A stretch of 33,175 nt of DNA, from positions 1-33,175 of the forward strand of contig CABSMD010000007.1 in NCBI GenBank assembly GCA_902478725.1, read 5' to 3'. Both the position numbers and the translations under genes were made by a program. The notes beneath the pieces were generated by a model. That model worked only from the letters and a program-made list of their open reading frames with translations. It searched no databases and had not been told where the DNA came from. Numbering within the stretch: position 1 is the stretch's first letter; every line of letters begins with the position of its first letter. Below are positions 7,934 to 17,420 of the stretch, one piece after another. Source of the stretch: an uncultured Clostridia bacterium. GTDB taxonomy: Bacteria; Bacillota; Clostridia; HGM11514.

Positions 7934-10900
7934 TTAGAACAAATCGAGGAGACGTTTGAGAACAGAGGTGGCCTCGGCGCGCGTCGTGTTGGCCGCCGCC
8001 ACAAACGTCGTCGGCGTCATCCCTTTCAATATCCCAATTGCCGCCGCCGTGTCTACATACCCATATGCCCACTCTGAGATTTCATCCCTGTCAGCGAACA
8101 TCTCGATCGCTCCACTCTTCGGTACCCCGCCTTTGAACGCATACGCCTTCGCTATGATCACCGCCATCTCTTCCCTCGTAATCAGGTCGTCCGGCCGGTA
8201 CCAGCCATCGTACCCGGCTATGATCCCAGCATTCGCCGCCGCGTTTACCACCGGCGCATACCACGCCTCACTGCTTACGTCCTTCCACTCCTGACCATCC
8301 GCTGCCGCCGTCAGGTTCAGCGCTCTCGCTACCAGCGCCGCAAACTCCGCTCTCGTCACCGGCCGGTCTGGTTCAAATATATTCTCTGTCACTCCTGCTA
8401 CAATCCCCTTGCTGTACATCGCCTCAATATCGCTCTTCGCCCAGTGGTTGTTGATGTCTATAAACTTGCTGCCGCCTCCTCCTAACAGGCCGCTGCCTCC
8501 TCCGATCGTCGTGCCTCCACCGTTCGAATTGCCAGGATTGTTCGAGCCGCTTCCGCCTCCTCCGATCGGCGGAGCCGGGGTCGGCGTCACATTCGTCACA
8601 TTGTCATACAGCACCAGTTCATTCAATCCATCCGCCCATACCACCAGCTTCGGCGCTGTATTGCTCACCCGCACCATATCACGGTTCTTCAGCCCGCTTT
8701 GCGCCGCTTCCGCCGTGTCGGCCTTGATTGTCGTGCTCACCGCTGTATATCTGCCGCCTATGATATGCCCTGTCCGCTTGCTGTACGCTCCCTCAATCTC
8801 GATCCGCACAGGACCGCTAAACGACAGATCGCCCCCGAACGCCACCGCCGTAATCTTCTCGGCATTGTTCACCGTCTGGCTCGGGGTACCGCCTGATGCA
8901 AACACCGACAGCGCCACACGGCTTCCCGCTGTTCCTTCTACACGGGTTCCCGCCGGTATCTTTAGGCTGATGGCACGTGCCTCACCATCCACCGTAATGG
9001 TTCCGCTGATGTTGATCTCACCCAGCTCCATACCGGCCGGCACCGTTACCTTCACCCCACTCTTATCCGCCGGGATGGTAATGTTGGTCACATCCACAAA
9101 TGGCGGAATGTCGTAGGTCGCACCCGATTCAATCGCAGGCACCGTCGTGTTCACCGCCGCCTGGAAGGCATCGATCGCTCCCTGCAGCGTACTCAATGCT
9201 TCGGACAGCACCGCCGCATCGGTCGAGGTCACCGCCTTGGCCGCTTCGATCGCCGCGCCGAACGCATTCTTTGCGCCGGCTGGCGCCTGTCCATACAGGC
9301 TCCCCTCCGCTATCACGCTGTTTAACGCCTCCGCCTCGCGGATCTTCGCTTCCAGCTTCTTCGCCGGCGATTCCTCTTTCCCTACCTGCACTGTCTCTGA
9401 TACCACTGCTTCGCCGTAGCGCATATAGGAATCGTAAGGCACCAGCTCATACCGGATATACTTATCCGCATACGATTCGTCAATGAACAGTTCCTTACCC
9501 TGCTTACCAGGAATTCTCTCAAATTTGCCATTTTCTGAATCGCTCATATACCAGACGATTTCAGAAACACTCTCCGGATCGCCGTCCGGATCGGTATAGT
9601 TATAAATCGCGCTGATCACACTGCCAACACTGACGTTGCCGCCGACTACGGCATTGGAAGCAGTCGGTTCCAAACCGCCGACGAGTTTTTCCTGGCCGTT
9701 ATCGGTATACGGCATTAAACCGATTTTTTCGGTCGGAATGTTCTCAAATGCACCATTCATCTTAGCATTTACTGCCGCAAGACCTTCCTCGGTCAACTTG
9801 AAGTCTTCGCCGTATTCAACGAACATCGAATTGCCCGACGGCAGGATGTCGGTATCGGCGCGATAGGTCCCGGTGCCGACGCCATTGCCGTTAAAGGGTT
9901 CGCCGCCTTTGTTCACGTCGACCTTAACCGCTATGTTGTTCCTAAAGGTATTGGTATTGGATGGAGCCCTGTCTTTCGCGATTTCGTCCAGCTTCGCGGT
10001 ATTGCCCGCTACGAACAGCGCATGGACTTCCTCATACTGTTCCTGCGTAAAGGTTTCATTCAGCCATTCCCACTGGGTGCCAGCATAATGCTCTTTCCAG
10101 GTATCACTGTCAAACCCAACATCTCTCATAAGCTTCCAGATATTATGATTGGTACCGGAATAAGAATCATGTACCCACAACCACCATCTGTCCTGCACGG
10201 TCGAACCAGTGGTGTTCCAAGGCTGGAACCAGACGGCTGTCGGGGCATCTACAAAGATGTTGTTTTCCAAAACAGAATACTGTCCGCCGTTGGTCTTAAC
10301 CGGATAACAACGGCCCGTGTTGCCGCCCTGGTCGGTGGTCAATGTGCCGCGATAGAAGATATTGCCCTTCATATACGGTCCGGTCGCGCCATCGTCCCAG
10401 AACACCGACTGCTGGCCATAACCGCCGTACGCGTTGCCGATGTGATGGAAGTAGTTGTAATTGAGTTCATAGCCCGCGTTGGTCGGGTTACGTCCCCAGT
10501 AAACCGCACCCATATCGGACGCGTCGAGTACCGCGTTATATACCTCGTTGTACTCAAAATACAGGTCGTTTCCGCCCAATGTTACCATTTCGTGCGGACC
10601 ATCGTAAATCTCGTTGTTCCGCACCCGCGCTCCTACGCCACTGACACTGATCGCCGGCTTATAGGCGTTGTACACGCGATTGACGCTGTGAACCCTGTTG
10701 TTCTCCACAACATTGTTGGCAGATACCAGGGTTTTTCTGTCGCCGCCACTGATGCTGATGCCGCCCGCACCGGTGTCGAAGACATGGCTGTTCTTGACCA
10801 CACAATTCGTACCGGACACCGACATTGCGCTGTTGGAGGTATGCGCCACCGTAACACCATCGATGGTTACATGGCTGCCATTGCTGACATTGATCGCGTT

Positions 10901-13900
10901 GTTACGGGTGTAGCCGAATTCCAGGCCCTTTAAGGTCACATAGGACACCTTATCAAGCTGGAACATGGTATCGGTCATGGTGGAAACCATGATCTCGGCG
11001 TTTGCCACATCGTTGGCCGGATAGAAATATACAACCTTATTCTCACGGTCAATGTAGGACTCGCCCGGCATATCAATCTCTTCGATCAGGTTCCAGAAAT
11101 ACAGACGGTGGTTCGCCTGCGGTTTATACGAGGTACCATTGACCGAGGTAATCCTTTTCTGGTCATAATCCATCGACGCAATCTTATGGGTCACGCCCGC
11201 CCAGTCATTGGCCACGAAACCGGTGATGTACAGGTCGTCTTTCGCCTCTTCAGACCAGTAGGTAGCCGCCCGGTTGGTCGGGTCTACATAGTCAATGGTG
11301 AACGGGACCTCCTTATATTTTGTATCGTCTTTGCCATCCCCGATCTGGACATAGTTACCGGTGCGCAGATAGCCCATGCCCGGCTCGTCATTCGGCCAGC
11401 GGGACTGGGTAAGCGCGGTACCGTCAAAATAAACTTCCAGCGGCGTATAGGCAGCGCCAGAGATACCCATTCCATAATCTGTGATCGCAGGAATGGTATC
11501 GATGTCGCTCAAATCCAGCTGCATGAGCCTGTCCCTGGCAAACGGATCGATCACCCGGCTCAAAATAGCTTGATCGGTTACCTTGGAAAGCTTGTCGTTA
11601 TCGATCACCTTGCCGCCGATAAACACAACCTTCTCATCATTATATGCCTGGTAAACGATCGGGCTTTGCTCGGTACCGGAATCGTTCTGGTCAAACTTTA
11701 CCGCCTGGCTCATCGGATATTCGCCGCCGCGGATGTTAATGGTAATCTGTCCGACCGGCAGGCTGCCTTTGGCGGCCCGGATGGTATCCCGCGCCTTTTC
11801 GACCGTCTTAAACGGCGCGTCGATCGTACCCGGGTTATTGTCGTCACCGTCGGTTGCCACAAAGTAGGAAACCTCGTTGCCTATTTGCAGAATTTCCGGC
11901 GCGGTCACAGGCGCACCGGTCAGGCCGTTTTTATCGGTTGGGATTACGGTTGCACGGATATACTTCCCGGCATCGGCAACGGAAATGCCATAGGATGTCC
12001 CGGTTGCGCCCTCGATCTCGGTCCAGGTCTGCTGGTCTTCGGAACGTTCCCATCTGACGACGGTGTCGCCTTCGGTATCCCCATCGGCCGCCGGGGTATA
12101 GGTATAGTTCACAGTAAGCTTATTGCCGATGGCAGGCGTTCCGGTCAGGGAGACGTTTGCCGCGCTCGGCGGGTTCTTTTTCGAGGCGATCTGCCGGCTC
12201 ACGTCGGAAGCCGTCGGCTCACCGTCTTTCGGGTCTACCGTGCTGTGCGGCGTGACAAGCACGCGGATGAATTTGTTTAAGTCGTCCGCCGTGCAGGTAT
12301 AGCTCTCACCGGTCGCACCGGCGATATTGGTCCACTCACCTTCCGCCGCGTCCGCTTTGTCCGCACGCTGCCACTGGTAGGTGGATGCTGCAAGCGGATC
12401 AAAATTCTCATCGAAGATGTCCGCGGTGACGGTGAGCACACCGTCCACCATGGTCGTGCCCGAAAGCTTGACATCCCTTGCAACCGGCGCACGCTCCTGC
12501 GGATAATAACGGCAGAAGTTCAAGTCATCATAATAGGAAGAAATACCTGATGCCGCCCCATAATGGTTCTCCCCGCGCAGGACGTTCAAATAAAGTGGTA
12601 CATAACGCTCGGTATAGATTTCCACACCATCTAAGAACAGCGTGATGGTACCTTGGTCGGTACCCACGCGGCTGCGGTCGGTACCGCCGTTTACGACCAT
12701 AACGGCCTGATGCCAGCCCTTGCTTCTGGGAACGGCAGGCGTGCCGTTCTTGCCGTCAAGCAGAACGTTTCCATTGGTATATTTGTCGCCAAGGTAGCCG
12801 GTACCTTCTTTATCCGTACCTGTATAATTCTCCGCGCCTGGGCCTACGTTCTTTCTGCTGGCCACAGAATTGCTATACATATAATAATCCTTGCTGTCGT
12901 CCAGAGTACCGATCCGCACCGCCATATTGTTCGGGAATGCATTGCCTGCGAGATCTCTGTCATGACTTTGGAAATAGGCGCTCGCCTTGGCGTTACCCTT
13001 CTCGCCGCTGTCATAGAACCAGACTTCGCCGATCGCGGAGGGATTGGAGTAGCTTGCATAACTGTCCAGACCCCAGTTGGCCGTGGTCGAACCGCTGGCA
13101 GGCTTGGTGCGGTACGCCATCGCATACTTGCCGGTGCGCACCGGGTCTTCCACCAGCGTCAGGTGAGTATTGAGTTCCGGGCTGGGGATGGTATAACTTT
13201 CAAAGCCCTCGAGCTTCGGCGTGTCCTTGGCAATGTTCAGGACGATCTTCGCACTCACCGTAGAGCTGTCAGGATTGGTATAGGTTCCGGTTACGATTGC
13301 GTAGCCGGGGTTTTTGATGCTGATTTTTCCATCGTTCGCGACGGTCAGAACATATTCGTCGCTCGATTCATAGGTCATGCGTCCGGAATCGGTCAGCTCA
13401 TACTCGCCGTTTTCCGAAGAGCCAAACACGGTCATGGCCGCGTCTGCCGCATCCGACATGAGCATGGATGGAGTTTTGGTCAGGTCGAGCGTGGTGATTT
13501 TTTCTTTATCGAGCTGCGGTTTTGCCTTAACCGGCCCGATGACCTCGGTTTCCACCAGGTTGCTCTCCTCAGGCGGCTGGATTGCATAGGTCTTTACCGT
13601 CGCTTTTATGTATTTTCCGATATCGGCACTGGTCAAAACATACTCGCTGCCGGTTGCAACCGCACTGCCCCAGTCCGCAGCGTCGGCGCTGTCGGCACGG
13701 TACCAGTTGATTTCGGTTTTACCGGTATCCTCCGGATCGCCGTTATCGTCCAGATATTTGTAGGTTACCTTGAGCTTTTGCTCCTCGACCGCCCGGCCGC
13801 TGAGGACTACGTCGCTCACCACCGGCGCAGTGGGTTTCTGCCCAACCTTGGTTATTTTCAGGTTGTCGATGGACAGGTGCATGGCGCCGACATCCGACGC

Positions 13901-14596
13901 AGTCATGTAACGCGCATCCACAGCCGACGCTTTTGCATAGCTGAAATTTTTGTATCTGTCGGGATCATTAGCGGGGGCGGTGGGCTTCGGCATGTTCTGG
14001 GCCTTATTTTCACCCAGAAGTGCGCCGTCCTTATCGTACACGCTGATTTGATAGGTTCCCTTATAGGTATGGATGGTCACCTTTATTTTAAGCCATTGAC
14101 CCGGCGTGTTGGACGCCACCGGCTTATTCGCATGATCCATAACCGAATCTTTGTTGATACGGCTCAGGATGACGCGGGCGATCACATCGGAACCCGGCAT
14201 CTGGAAGCCATAGTGCAGCTCCGCCAGACGGTCGGTTTTATCGCCGGTATAGGTGGTGTTGAACATCCCCTCAAACACAACCTCGCCGGCAGGGCTGCCA
14301 AAACCGTCTATTGTCAAAAACGGCCAGCTATTCGCCGCCCCTGCCTTCATCTCCAGGTCAAAAAAGTTCGTGCCATCGAAGGCGCCCGAATCGGTACCGG
14401 CTTTGATCGCTTGGATCTGGTTATTGTCTTCCCCTAACTTCTTTGCTTCTTCCTTATTGAAATCTCTGGTGTAGATTTCTTCCTCAAAGGCCTCATATGG
14501 CACCATAGTGATGTCGTCTACATAGAATGATATGCTCTCATCAAGGAAAAGTTCTCTGGTCTGATTCGGATTTACGACGCCGACATGCAGCTGCAC
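7934..14596 (-). CDS. Giant SLH-anchored beta-helix surface protein, 5' truncated
   Basis: The frame gives 2220 residues from a GTG at 14596, but it stays open upstream to a stop near 14711 and has no ATG or signal peptide. The first residues read as the middle of a carbohydrate-binding-like domain, so the 5' end is missing. In order: a jelly-roll-like region (about 1-255), an Ig-like domain, a second concanavalin-like region, further Ig-like domains, a right-handed beta-helix (about 908-1635) opening with YFVATDGDDNNPGT, an Ig-like domain, a FIVAR-like helical linker, a Gly-rich spacer and three SLH domains binding the cell wall. The beta-helix resembles secreted polysaccharide-degrading enzymes, possibly GH141-like; the substrate is unknown. 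The last 494 residues are identical to those of the protein at 17519-24919, while the heads have diverged. Confidence 0.85.
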   Translation of the reverse strand: MQLHVGVVNPNQTRELFLDESISFYVDDITMVPYEAFEEEIYTRDFNKEEAKKLGEDNNQIQAIKAGTDSGAFDGTNFFDLEMKAGAANSWPFLTIDGFGSPAGEVVFEGMFNTTYTGDKTDRLAELHYGFQMPGSDVIARVILSRINKDSVMDHANKPVASNTPGQWLKIKVTIHTYKGTYQISVYDKDGALLGENKAQNMPKPTAPANDPDRYKNFSYAKASAVDARYMTASDVGAMHLSIDNLKITKVGQKPTAPVVSDVVLSGRAVEEQKLKVTYKYLDDNGDPEDTGKTEINWYRADSADAADWGSAVATGSEYVLTSADIGKYIKATVKTYAIQPPEESNLVETEVIGPVKAKPQLDKEKITTLDLTKTPSMLMSDAADAAMTVFGSSENGEYELTDSGRMTYESSDEYVLTVANDGKISIKNPGYAIVTGTYTNPDSSTVSAKIVLNIAKDTPKLEGFESYTIPSPELNTHLTLVEDPVRTGKYAMAYRTKPASGSTTANWGLDSYASYSNPSAIGEVWFYDSGEKGNAKASAYFQSHDRDLAGNAFPNNMAVRIGTLDDSKDYYMYSNSVASRKNVGPGAENYTGTDKEGTGYLGDKYTNGNVLLDGKNGTPAVPRSKGWHQAVMVVNGGTDRSRVGTDQGTITLFLDGVEIYTERYVPLYLNVLRGENHYGAASGISSYYDDLNFCRYYPQERAPVARDVKLSGTTMVDGVLTVTADIFDENFDPLAASTYQWQRADKADAAEGEWTNIAGATGESYTCTADDLNKFIRVLVTPHSTVDPKDGEPTASDVSRQIASKKNPPSAANVSLTGTPAIGNKLTVNYTYTPAADGDTEGDTVVRWERSEDQQTWTEIEGATGTSYGISVADAGKYIRATVIPTDKNGLTGAPVTAPEILQIGNEVSYFVATDGDDNNPGTIDAPFKTVEKARDTIRAAKGSLPVGQITINIRGGEYPMSQAVKFDQNDSGTEQSPIVYQAYNDEKVVFIGGKVIDNDKLSKVTDQAILSRVIDPFARDRLMQLDLSDIDTIPAITDYGMGISGAAYTPLEVYFDGTALTQSRWPNDEPGMGYLRTGNYVQIGDGKDDTKYKEVPFTIDYVDPTNRAATYWSEEAKDDLYITGFVANDWAGVTHKIASMDYDQKRITSVNGTSYKPQANHRLYFWNLIEEIDMPGESYIDRENKVVYFYPANDVANAEIMVSTMTDTMFQLDKVSYVTLKGLEFGYTRNNAINVSNGSHVTIDGVTVAHTSNSAMSVSGTNCVVKNSHVFDTGAGGISISGGDRKTLVSANNVVENNRVHSVNRVYNAYKPAISVSGVGARVRNNEIYDGPHEMVTLGGNDLYFEYNEVYNAVLDASDMGAVYWGRNPTNAGYELNYNYFHHIGNAYGGYGQQSVFWDDGATGPYMKGNIFYRGTLTTDQGGNTGRCYPVKTNGGQYSVLENNIFVDAPTAVWFQPWNTTGSTVQDRWWLWVHDSYSGTNHNIWKLMRDVGFDSDTWKEHYAGTQWEWLNETFTQEQYEEVHALFVAGNTAKLDEIAKDRAPSNTNTFRNNIAVKVDVNKGGEPFNGNGVGTGTYRADTDILPSGNSMFVEYGEDFKLTEEGLAAVNAKMNGAFENIPTEKIGLMPYTDNGQEKLVGGLEPTASNAVVGGNVSVGSVISAIYNYTDPDGDPESVSEIVWYMSDSENGKFERIPGKQGKELFIDESYADKYIRYELVPYDSYMRYGEAVVSETVQVGKEESPAKKLEAKIREAEALNSVIAEGSLYGQAPAGAKNAFGAAIEAAKAVTSTDAAVLSEALSTLQGAIDAFQAAVNTTVPAIESGATYDIPPFVDVTNITIPADKSGVKVTVPAGMELGEINISGTITVDGEARAISLKIPAGTRVEGTAGSRVALSVFASGGTPSQTVNNAEKITAVAFGGDLSFSGPVRIEIEGAYSKRTGHIIGGRYTAVSTTIKADTAEAAQSGLKNRDMVRVSNTAPKLVVWADGLNELVLYDNVTNVTPTPAPPIGGGGSGSNNPGNSNGGGTTIGGGSGLLGGGGSKFIDINNHWAKSDIEAMYSKGIVAGVTENIFEPDRPVTRAEFAALVARALNLTAAADGQEWKDVSSEAWYAPVVNAAANAGIIAGYDGWYRPDDLITREEMAVIIAKAYAFKGGVPKSGAIEMFADRDEISEWAYGYVDTAAAIGILKGMTPTTFVAAANTTRAEATSVLKRLLDLF

Positions 14597-14689
14597 ACCG
14601 TTGTTTACCCCATCGTCCTTATACTGATAGACGACATCAGTGGTAATCTTGGTCCATGTATCGTCCGTTAACGTAATGGCGGTCTGAGC

Positions 14690-15046
14690 CGCGAAAGGCT
14701 GCGTTTTTTAAGAGAACAGTTAAAGCTGACAACACGCGCATTCGGCGCGTCTATTAATATGTCCGGCGGGGCGATCACAAATATGGAAACGGGCTCGCGC
14801 AATGTAACCGACCGGACAGTGCGGGATATTTGTCAGAAATACAATGTAAACCCCGATTGGCTGATGAACGGATCCGCCCCTATGTATGTGGATGTTTTCA
14901 GCGACCTCGATATCAACGACGAGGTAAAGCAGCTCGCCAGGCAATACAGTATGCTAAGCGACGCAGACCGGGAGTTGATCATGAAATTGGTCGATTCTTT
15001 GGCTGAAAAAATCAATAGCCAATCCCACGCAAAGCAATCACCATAA
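14690..15046 (+). CDS. Cro/C1-type HTH transcriptional regulator, 5' truncated
   Basis: The frame reads RERLRFLREQLKLTTRAFG and continues through a helix-turn-helix (MSGGAITNMETGSR) to VNPDWLMNG. This is the familiar phage- or ICE-repressor-like domain of Firmicutes. It is followed by a helical tail ending at 15046. Family members begin with Met a few residues before this point. Here the in-frame upstream codons run into a stop at 14669-14671 without ATG, GTG or TTG, and the first in-frame ATG (14759) would delete half of the HTH. The gene is therefore probably broken at its 5' end, at the same place where the opposing SLH gene loses its own. The target is unknown. metK follows with its own promoter. 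Confidence 0.75.
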   Translation, partial: RERLRFLREQLKLTTRAFGASINMSGGAITNMETGSRNVTDRTVRDICQKYNVNPDWLMNGSAPMYVDVFSDLDINDEVKQLARQYSMLSDADRELIMKLVDSLAEKINSQSHAKQSP

Positions 15047-15056
15047 GCCATGCGGC

Positions 15057-15085
15057 TTGACAACGCCGGTAAAAGTGCCTATAAT
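15057..15085 (+). promoter_or_regulatory. Promoter of metK
   Basis: TTGACA (15057-15062), 17 bases, TATAAT (15080-15085). The leader is only about 65 bases, too short for a SAM or SAM-variant riboswitch with an expression platform. Confidence 0.85.
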
Positions 15086-15155
15086 ATTGGCATAAACCCT
15101 TTTTTAGGCATGGTTGCTTATAGCATAATTTAAATACAGAAAGTCAGGTGTACCT

Positions 15156-16319
15156 ATGAAAAAGCTATTATTTACCTCCGAATCGGTCACCGAGGGGCAT
15201 CCGGACAAGGTGTGCGACCAGATTTCCGATGCGGTGCTCGATTCGATCCTGAAACAAGATACACAGGCGCGCGTCGCCTGTGAAACGGCGGTCACCACCG
15301 GTATGGTTCTGGTAATGGGAGAGATTTCGACTGAATGCTATGTCGACATCGCCCAAATCGCGCGCGATACCATCACCCGCATCGGTTATGACGGCGCGGC
15401 CAGCGGGTTCGACGGGAACACATGCGCCGTGCTCACCTCTATTGACGCACAGTCGCCCGATATTGCGCTGGGCGTGAACGCTGCCCTTGAGGACAAGCAG
15501 GGAGGCGTCGGAGGATTAGGCGCAGGAGACCAGGGTATGATGTTCGGGTTTGCCTGCGACGAAACGCCAGAGCTGATGCCGATGCCGATTTCACTTGCGC
15601 ACAAGCTCGCCTACCGCCTCTCCGAGGTGCGCAAGCAGGGAATCCTGCCCTACCTGCGTCCGGACGGGAAAACACAGGTGACGGTTGAATACCGCGACGG
15701 GATCCCTGCACGGGTCGACGGGATCGTCGTTTCCACCCAGCACGCGCCGGAGGTATCACAGGAAGAGATCGCCCATGACATGCAAAAGCTGGTGGTAGAA
15801 CCGGTGATTCCGCAGGAGTGGCGTGACAAACAAACAAAACTGCTAATCAATCCCACCGGCAAGTTTGTTGTCGGCGGGCCGCAGGGCGACTCGGGGCTCA
15901 CGGGCCGGAAAATCATTGTGGATACCTATGGCGGATACGCCCGCCACGGCGGGGGCGCGTTCTCCGGCAAGGATCCGACAAAGGGGGATCGTTCCGCCTC
16001 CTACGCGGCACGGTACGCCGCCAAAAACATCGTGGCCGCGGGGCTGGCGAAACGCTGTGAAATCCAGATCGCCTATGCCATTGGGGTAGCGCACCCTGTT
16101 TCGGTCAACATCGACACCTTCGGTACCAACACGGTAGCGGAAGAGAAAATATACCAACTGTTGATGGACAACCTCGACCTGCGTCCCTCGGCGATCATCG
16201 ACCGCCTCGACCTGCGCCGGCCAATCTATTCCCAGACGGCAGCCTACGGTCATTTCGGAAAGGCAGGCCTGCCGTGGGAGCAGTGTGATCTGGCGGAGGT
16301 GTTCAAGCGGCAGGCATAA
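15156..16319 (+). CDS. metK: S-adenosylmethionine synthetase
   Basis: A 387-residue cytosolic enzyme that makes S-adenosylmethionine from ATP and methionine, the methyl donor for the cell and normally essential. Signatures are GHPDK (residues 14-18), GAGDQG in the central domain and the glycine-rich P-loop-like GGGAFSGKD. The segment after it reads DPTKGDRS, whereas nearly all family members have KVDRS, so a conserved valine is replaced by glycine. Length matches bacterial MetK. The start has AGGTG 5 bases upstream. It has its own promoter and a strong terminator, so it is monocistronic. It is the only evident housekeeping gene in the unique centre of the inverted repeat. Confidence 0.96.
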   Translation: MKKLLFTSESVTEGHPDKVCDQISDAVLDSILKQDTQARVACETAVTTGMVLVMGEISTECYVDIAQIARDTITRIGYDGAASGFDGNTCAVLTSIDAQSPDIALGVNAALEDKQGGVGGLGAGDQGMMFGFACDETPELMPMPISLAHKLAYRLSEVRKQGILPYLRPDGKTQVTVEYRDGIPARVDGIVVSTQHAPEVSQEEIAHDMQKLVVEPVIPQEWRDKQTKLLINPTGKFVVGGPQGDSGLTGRKIIVDTYGGYARHGGGAFSGKDPTKGDRSASYAARYAAKNIVAAGLAKRCEIQIAYAIGVAHPVSVNIDTFGTNTVAEEKIYQLLMDNLDLRPSAIIDRLDLRRPIYSQTAAYGHFGKAGLPWEQCDLAEVFKRQA

Positions 16320-16369
16320 ACGGAAAAGCGCAGGAACATCCTCATACCGCCGGCATTCTGTCAGACAGA

Positions 16370-16411
16370 AAAAAGGGTCATGCAAACCATTTGGTTTGCA
16401 TGACCCTTTTT
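16370..16411. terminator. Strong bidirectional terminator between metK and the AraC-type gene
   Basis: A perfect 19-base inverted repeat (16370-16388 and 16393-16411) around an ATTT loop, with A5 and T5 ends. It can stop transcription of both convergent genes. Confidence 0.95.
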
Positions 16412-16442
16412 GGAATTTACTGAAGCTGCATACGTCACGCCG

Positions 16443-17315
16443 TCACCGGTCGATCGGACGGGCCCGGTACAGCTTGTCGGATGAGGGCAGGCGCCCTTTG
16501 AGCTTTTTATAGGTCTGGGTAAAATAAGACGCGTTGGTAAAACCACACAGAGAGGCGATCTGGCTGACATTATAATCTTCATTGGCCAGCAGGATACCCG
16601 CATAGTTGCACCGGAGCAGATTCAGGTAATGCACGGCAGTGCAGCCGACGATTTCAGTGAAGGTATGGCTGAAATAGTAGCGGGAATAGCCCAGGATTTC
16701 GGCCAGATCCCCCAAGGACAACGGTTCGGTGAAGTGCGCCTCCATATACCGGATTGCGCGCCGGGCCAGCAAGTGTTTGCTGCTCTGTGGCTGGTTGAAC
16801 ACATGGTCGGCGTTTTCCTGCGCGTGGTTACGGGCAAGATAAACCAAAAGACGCAGCGTTCCGGCAAAGCACTCAATGAAATAGTGCTTTTGCACCCGCT
16901 TGGTCTCCTCATACATCTCCCGCACGATTTTCCCCGCCCTCTCATCCCGAATCAGCGGCTTGATCGGCTCCTGCCCCAGGTCCAGGTGCATCTCCCTGCA
17001 ATACTCGTCGTTAATCATCAGACGGTAGGTCACCACTTCCTCCCGTCCGAGACGGTTCACATGCAGTACATTGGGATTAATAAACACGATATCCCCCGGC
17101 GCGGTATGAAAGGGTACATTATTAATAATGGAGAGGCCATGGCCTTTGAGGACATAATGAATCTCGACCTCCCCATGAAAATGCAGCACCTGCTCTTTCT
17201 CAGGCAGGAGCGAATCCGGCGGGTAGGTCACGACATTATGGGAAAACGGCACCGTATACGGCGGCAAATGGGGAATGATCTTATCCTCGGCAATATCGAA
17301 CCGTGTTTTATACAT
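16443..17315 (-). CDS. AraC-family transcriptional regulator
   Basis: A 290-residue regulator. The N-terminal cupin-type ligand domain contains HFHGEVEIHYVLKGHG and PGDIVFINPNVLH (about residues 45-90). The C-terminal about 100 residues hold two helix-turn-helix units, with LSLGDLAEILGYSRYYFSH in the first and VSQIASLCGFTNASYFTQ in the second. This layout is typical of sugar-responsive regulators next to glycan-degradation genes. I chose the ATG at 17315 because GGGAGGG lies 6 bases upstream; a longer frame to 17378 would overlap its own promoter. It is divergent from the giant SLH beta-helix gene across 203 bases, which makes that gene its likely target. The ligand is unknown. Confidence 0.9.
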   Translation of the reverse strand: MYKTRFDIAEDKIIPHLPPYTVPFSHNVVTYPPDSLLPEKEQVLHFHGEVEIHYVLKGHGLSIINNVPFHTAPGDIVFINPNVLHVNRLGREEVVTYRLMINDEYCREMHLDLGQEPIKPLIRDERAGKIVREMYEETKRVQKHYFIECFAGTLRLLVYLARNHAQENADHVFNQPQSSKHLLARRAIRYMEAHFTEPLSLGDLAEILGYSRYYFSHTFTEIVGCTAVHYLNLLRCNYAGILLANEDYNVSQIASLCGFTNASYFTQTYKKLKGRLPSSDKLYRARPIDR

Positions 17316-17349
17316 TGGTTTCCCTCCCTTGCGAATCCCTTTCGGGACA

Positions 17350-17378
17350 ATTATATAATATCTTTTTAAATTTGGCAA
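17350..17378 (-). promoter_or_regulatory. Promoter of the AraC-type gene
   Basis: On the minus strand TTGCCA, 17 bases, TATAAT. Confidence 0.65.
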
Positions 17379-17420
17379 TTAAAAAAGCAAAAATACAATA
17401 TTATACCGCAATTTTACTGC

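Larger units (their letters stand above)
1..9417. repeat. Left arm of giant inverted repeat
   Basis: This segment is the reverse complement of 23436-32852. Position p pairs with 32853 minus p across all genes and intergenic regions, with no length change. All encoded proteins are identical and all intergenic stretches I compared match. Identity stops sharply inside the SLH genes: 9417 still pairs with 23436, but 9418 does not pair with 23435. The outer end is the window edge, so the true arm may be longer. It is either a real inverted duplication or an assembly fold-back. Confidence 0.97.

Noticed and set aside
12653..14437. Very long open frame (594 codons) antisense to the left SLH gene, and another (390 codons) at 11108-12280
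   Set aside because: These are shadows of a GC-rich coding frame on the other strand. The translations are low-complexity and His/Arg-rich, with no recognisable domain and no ribosome binding site.
15086..15155. SAM riboswitch upstream of metK
   Set aside because: Only about 65 bases lie between the promoter and the start codon, with no conserved SAM-I core or terminator.
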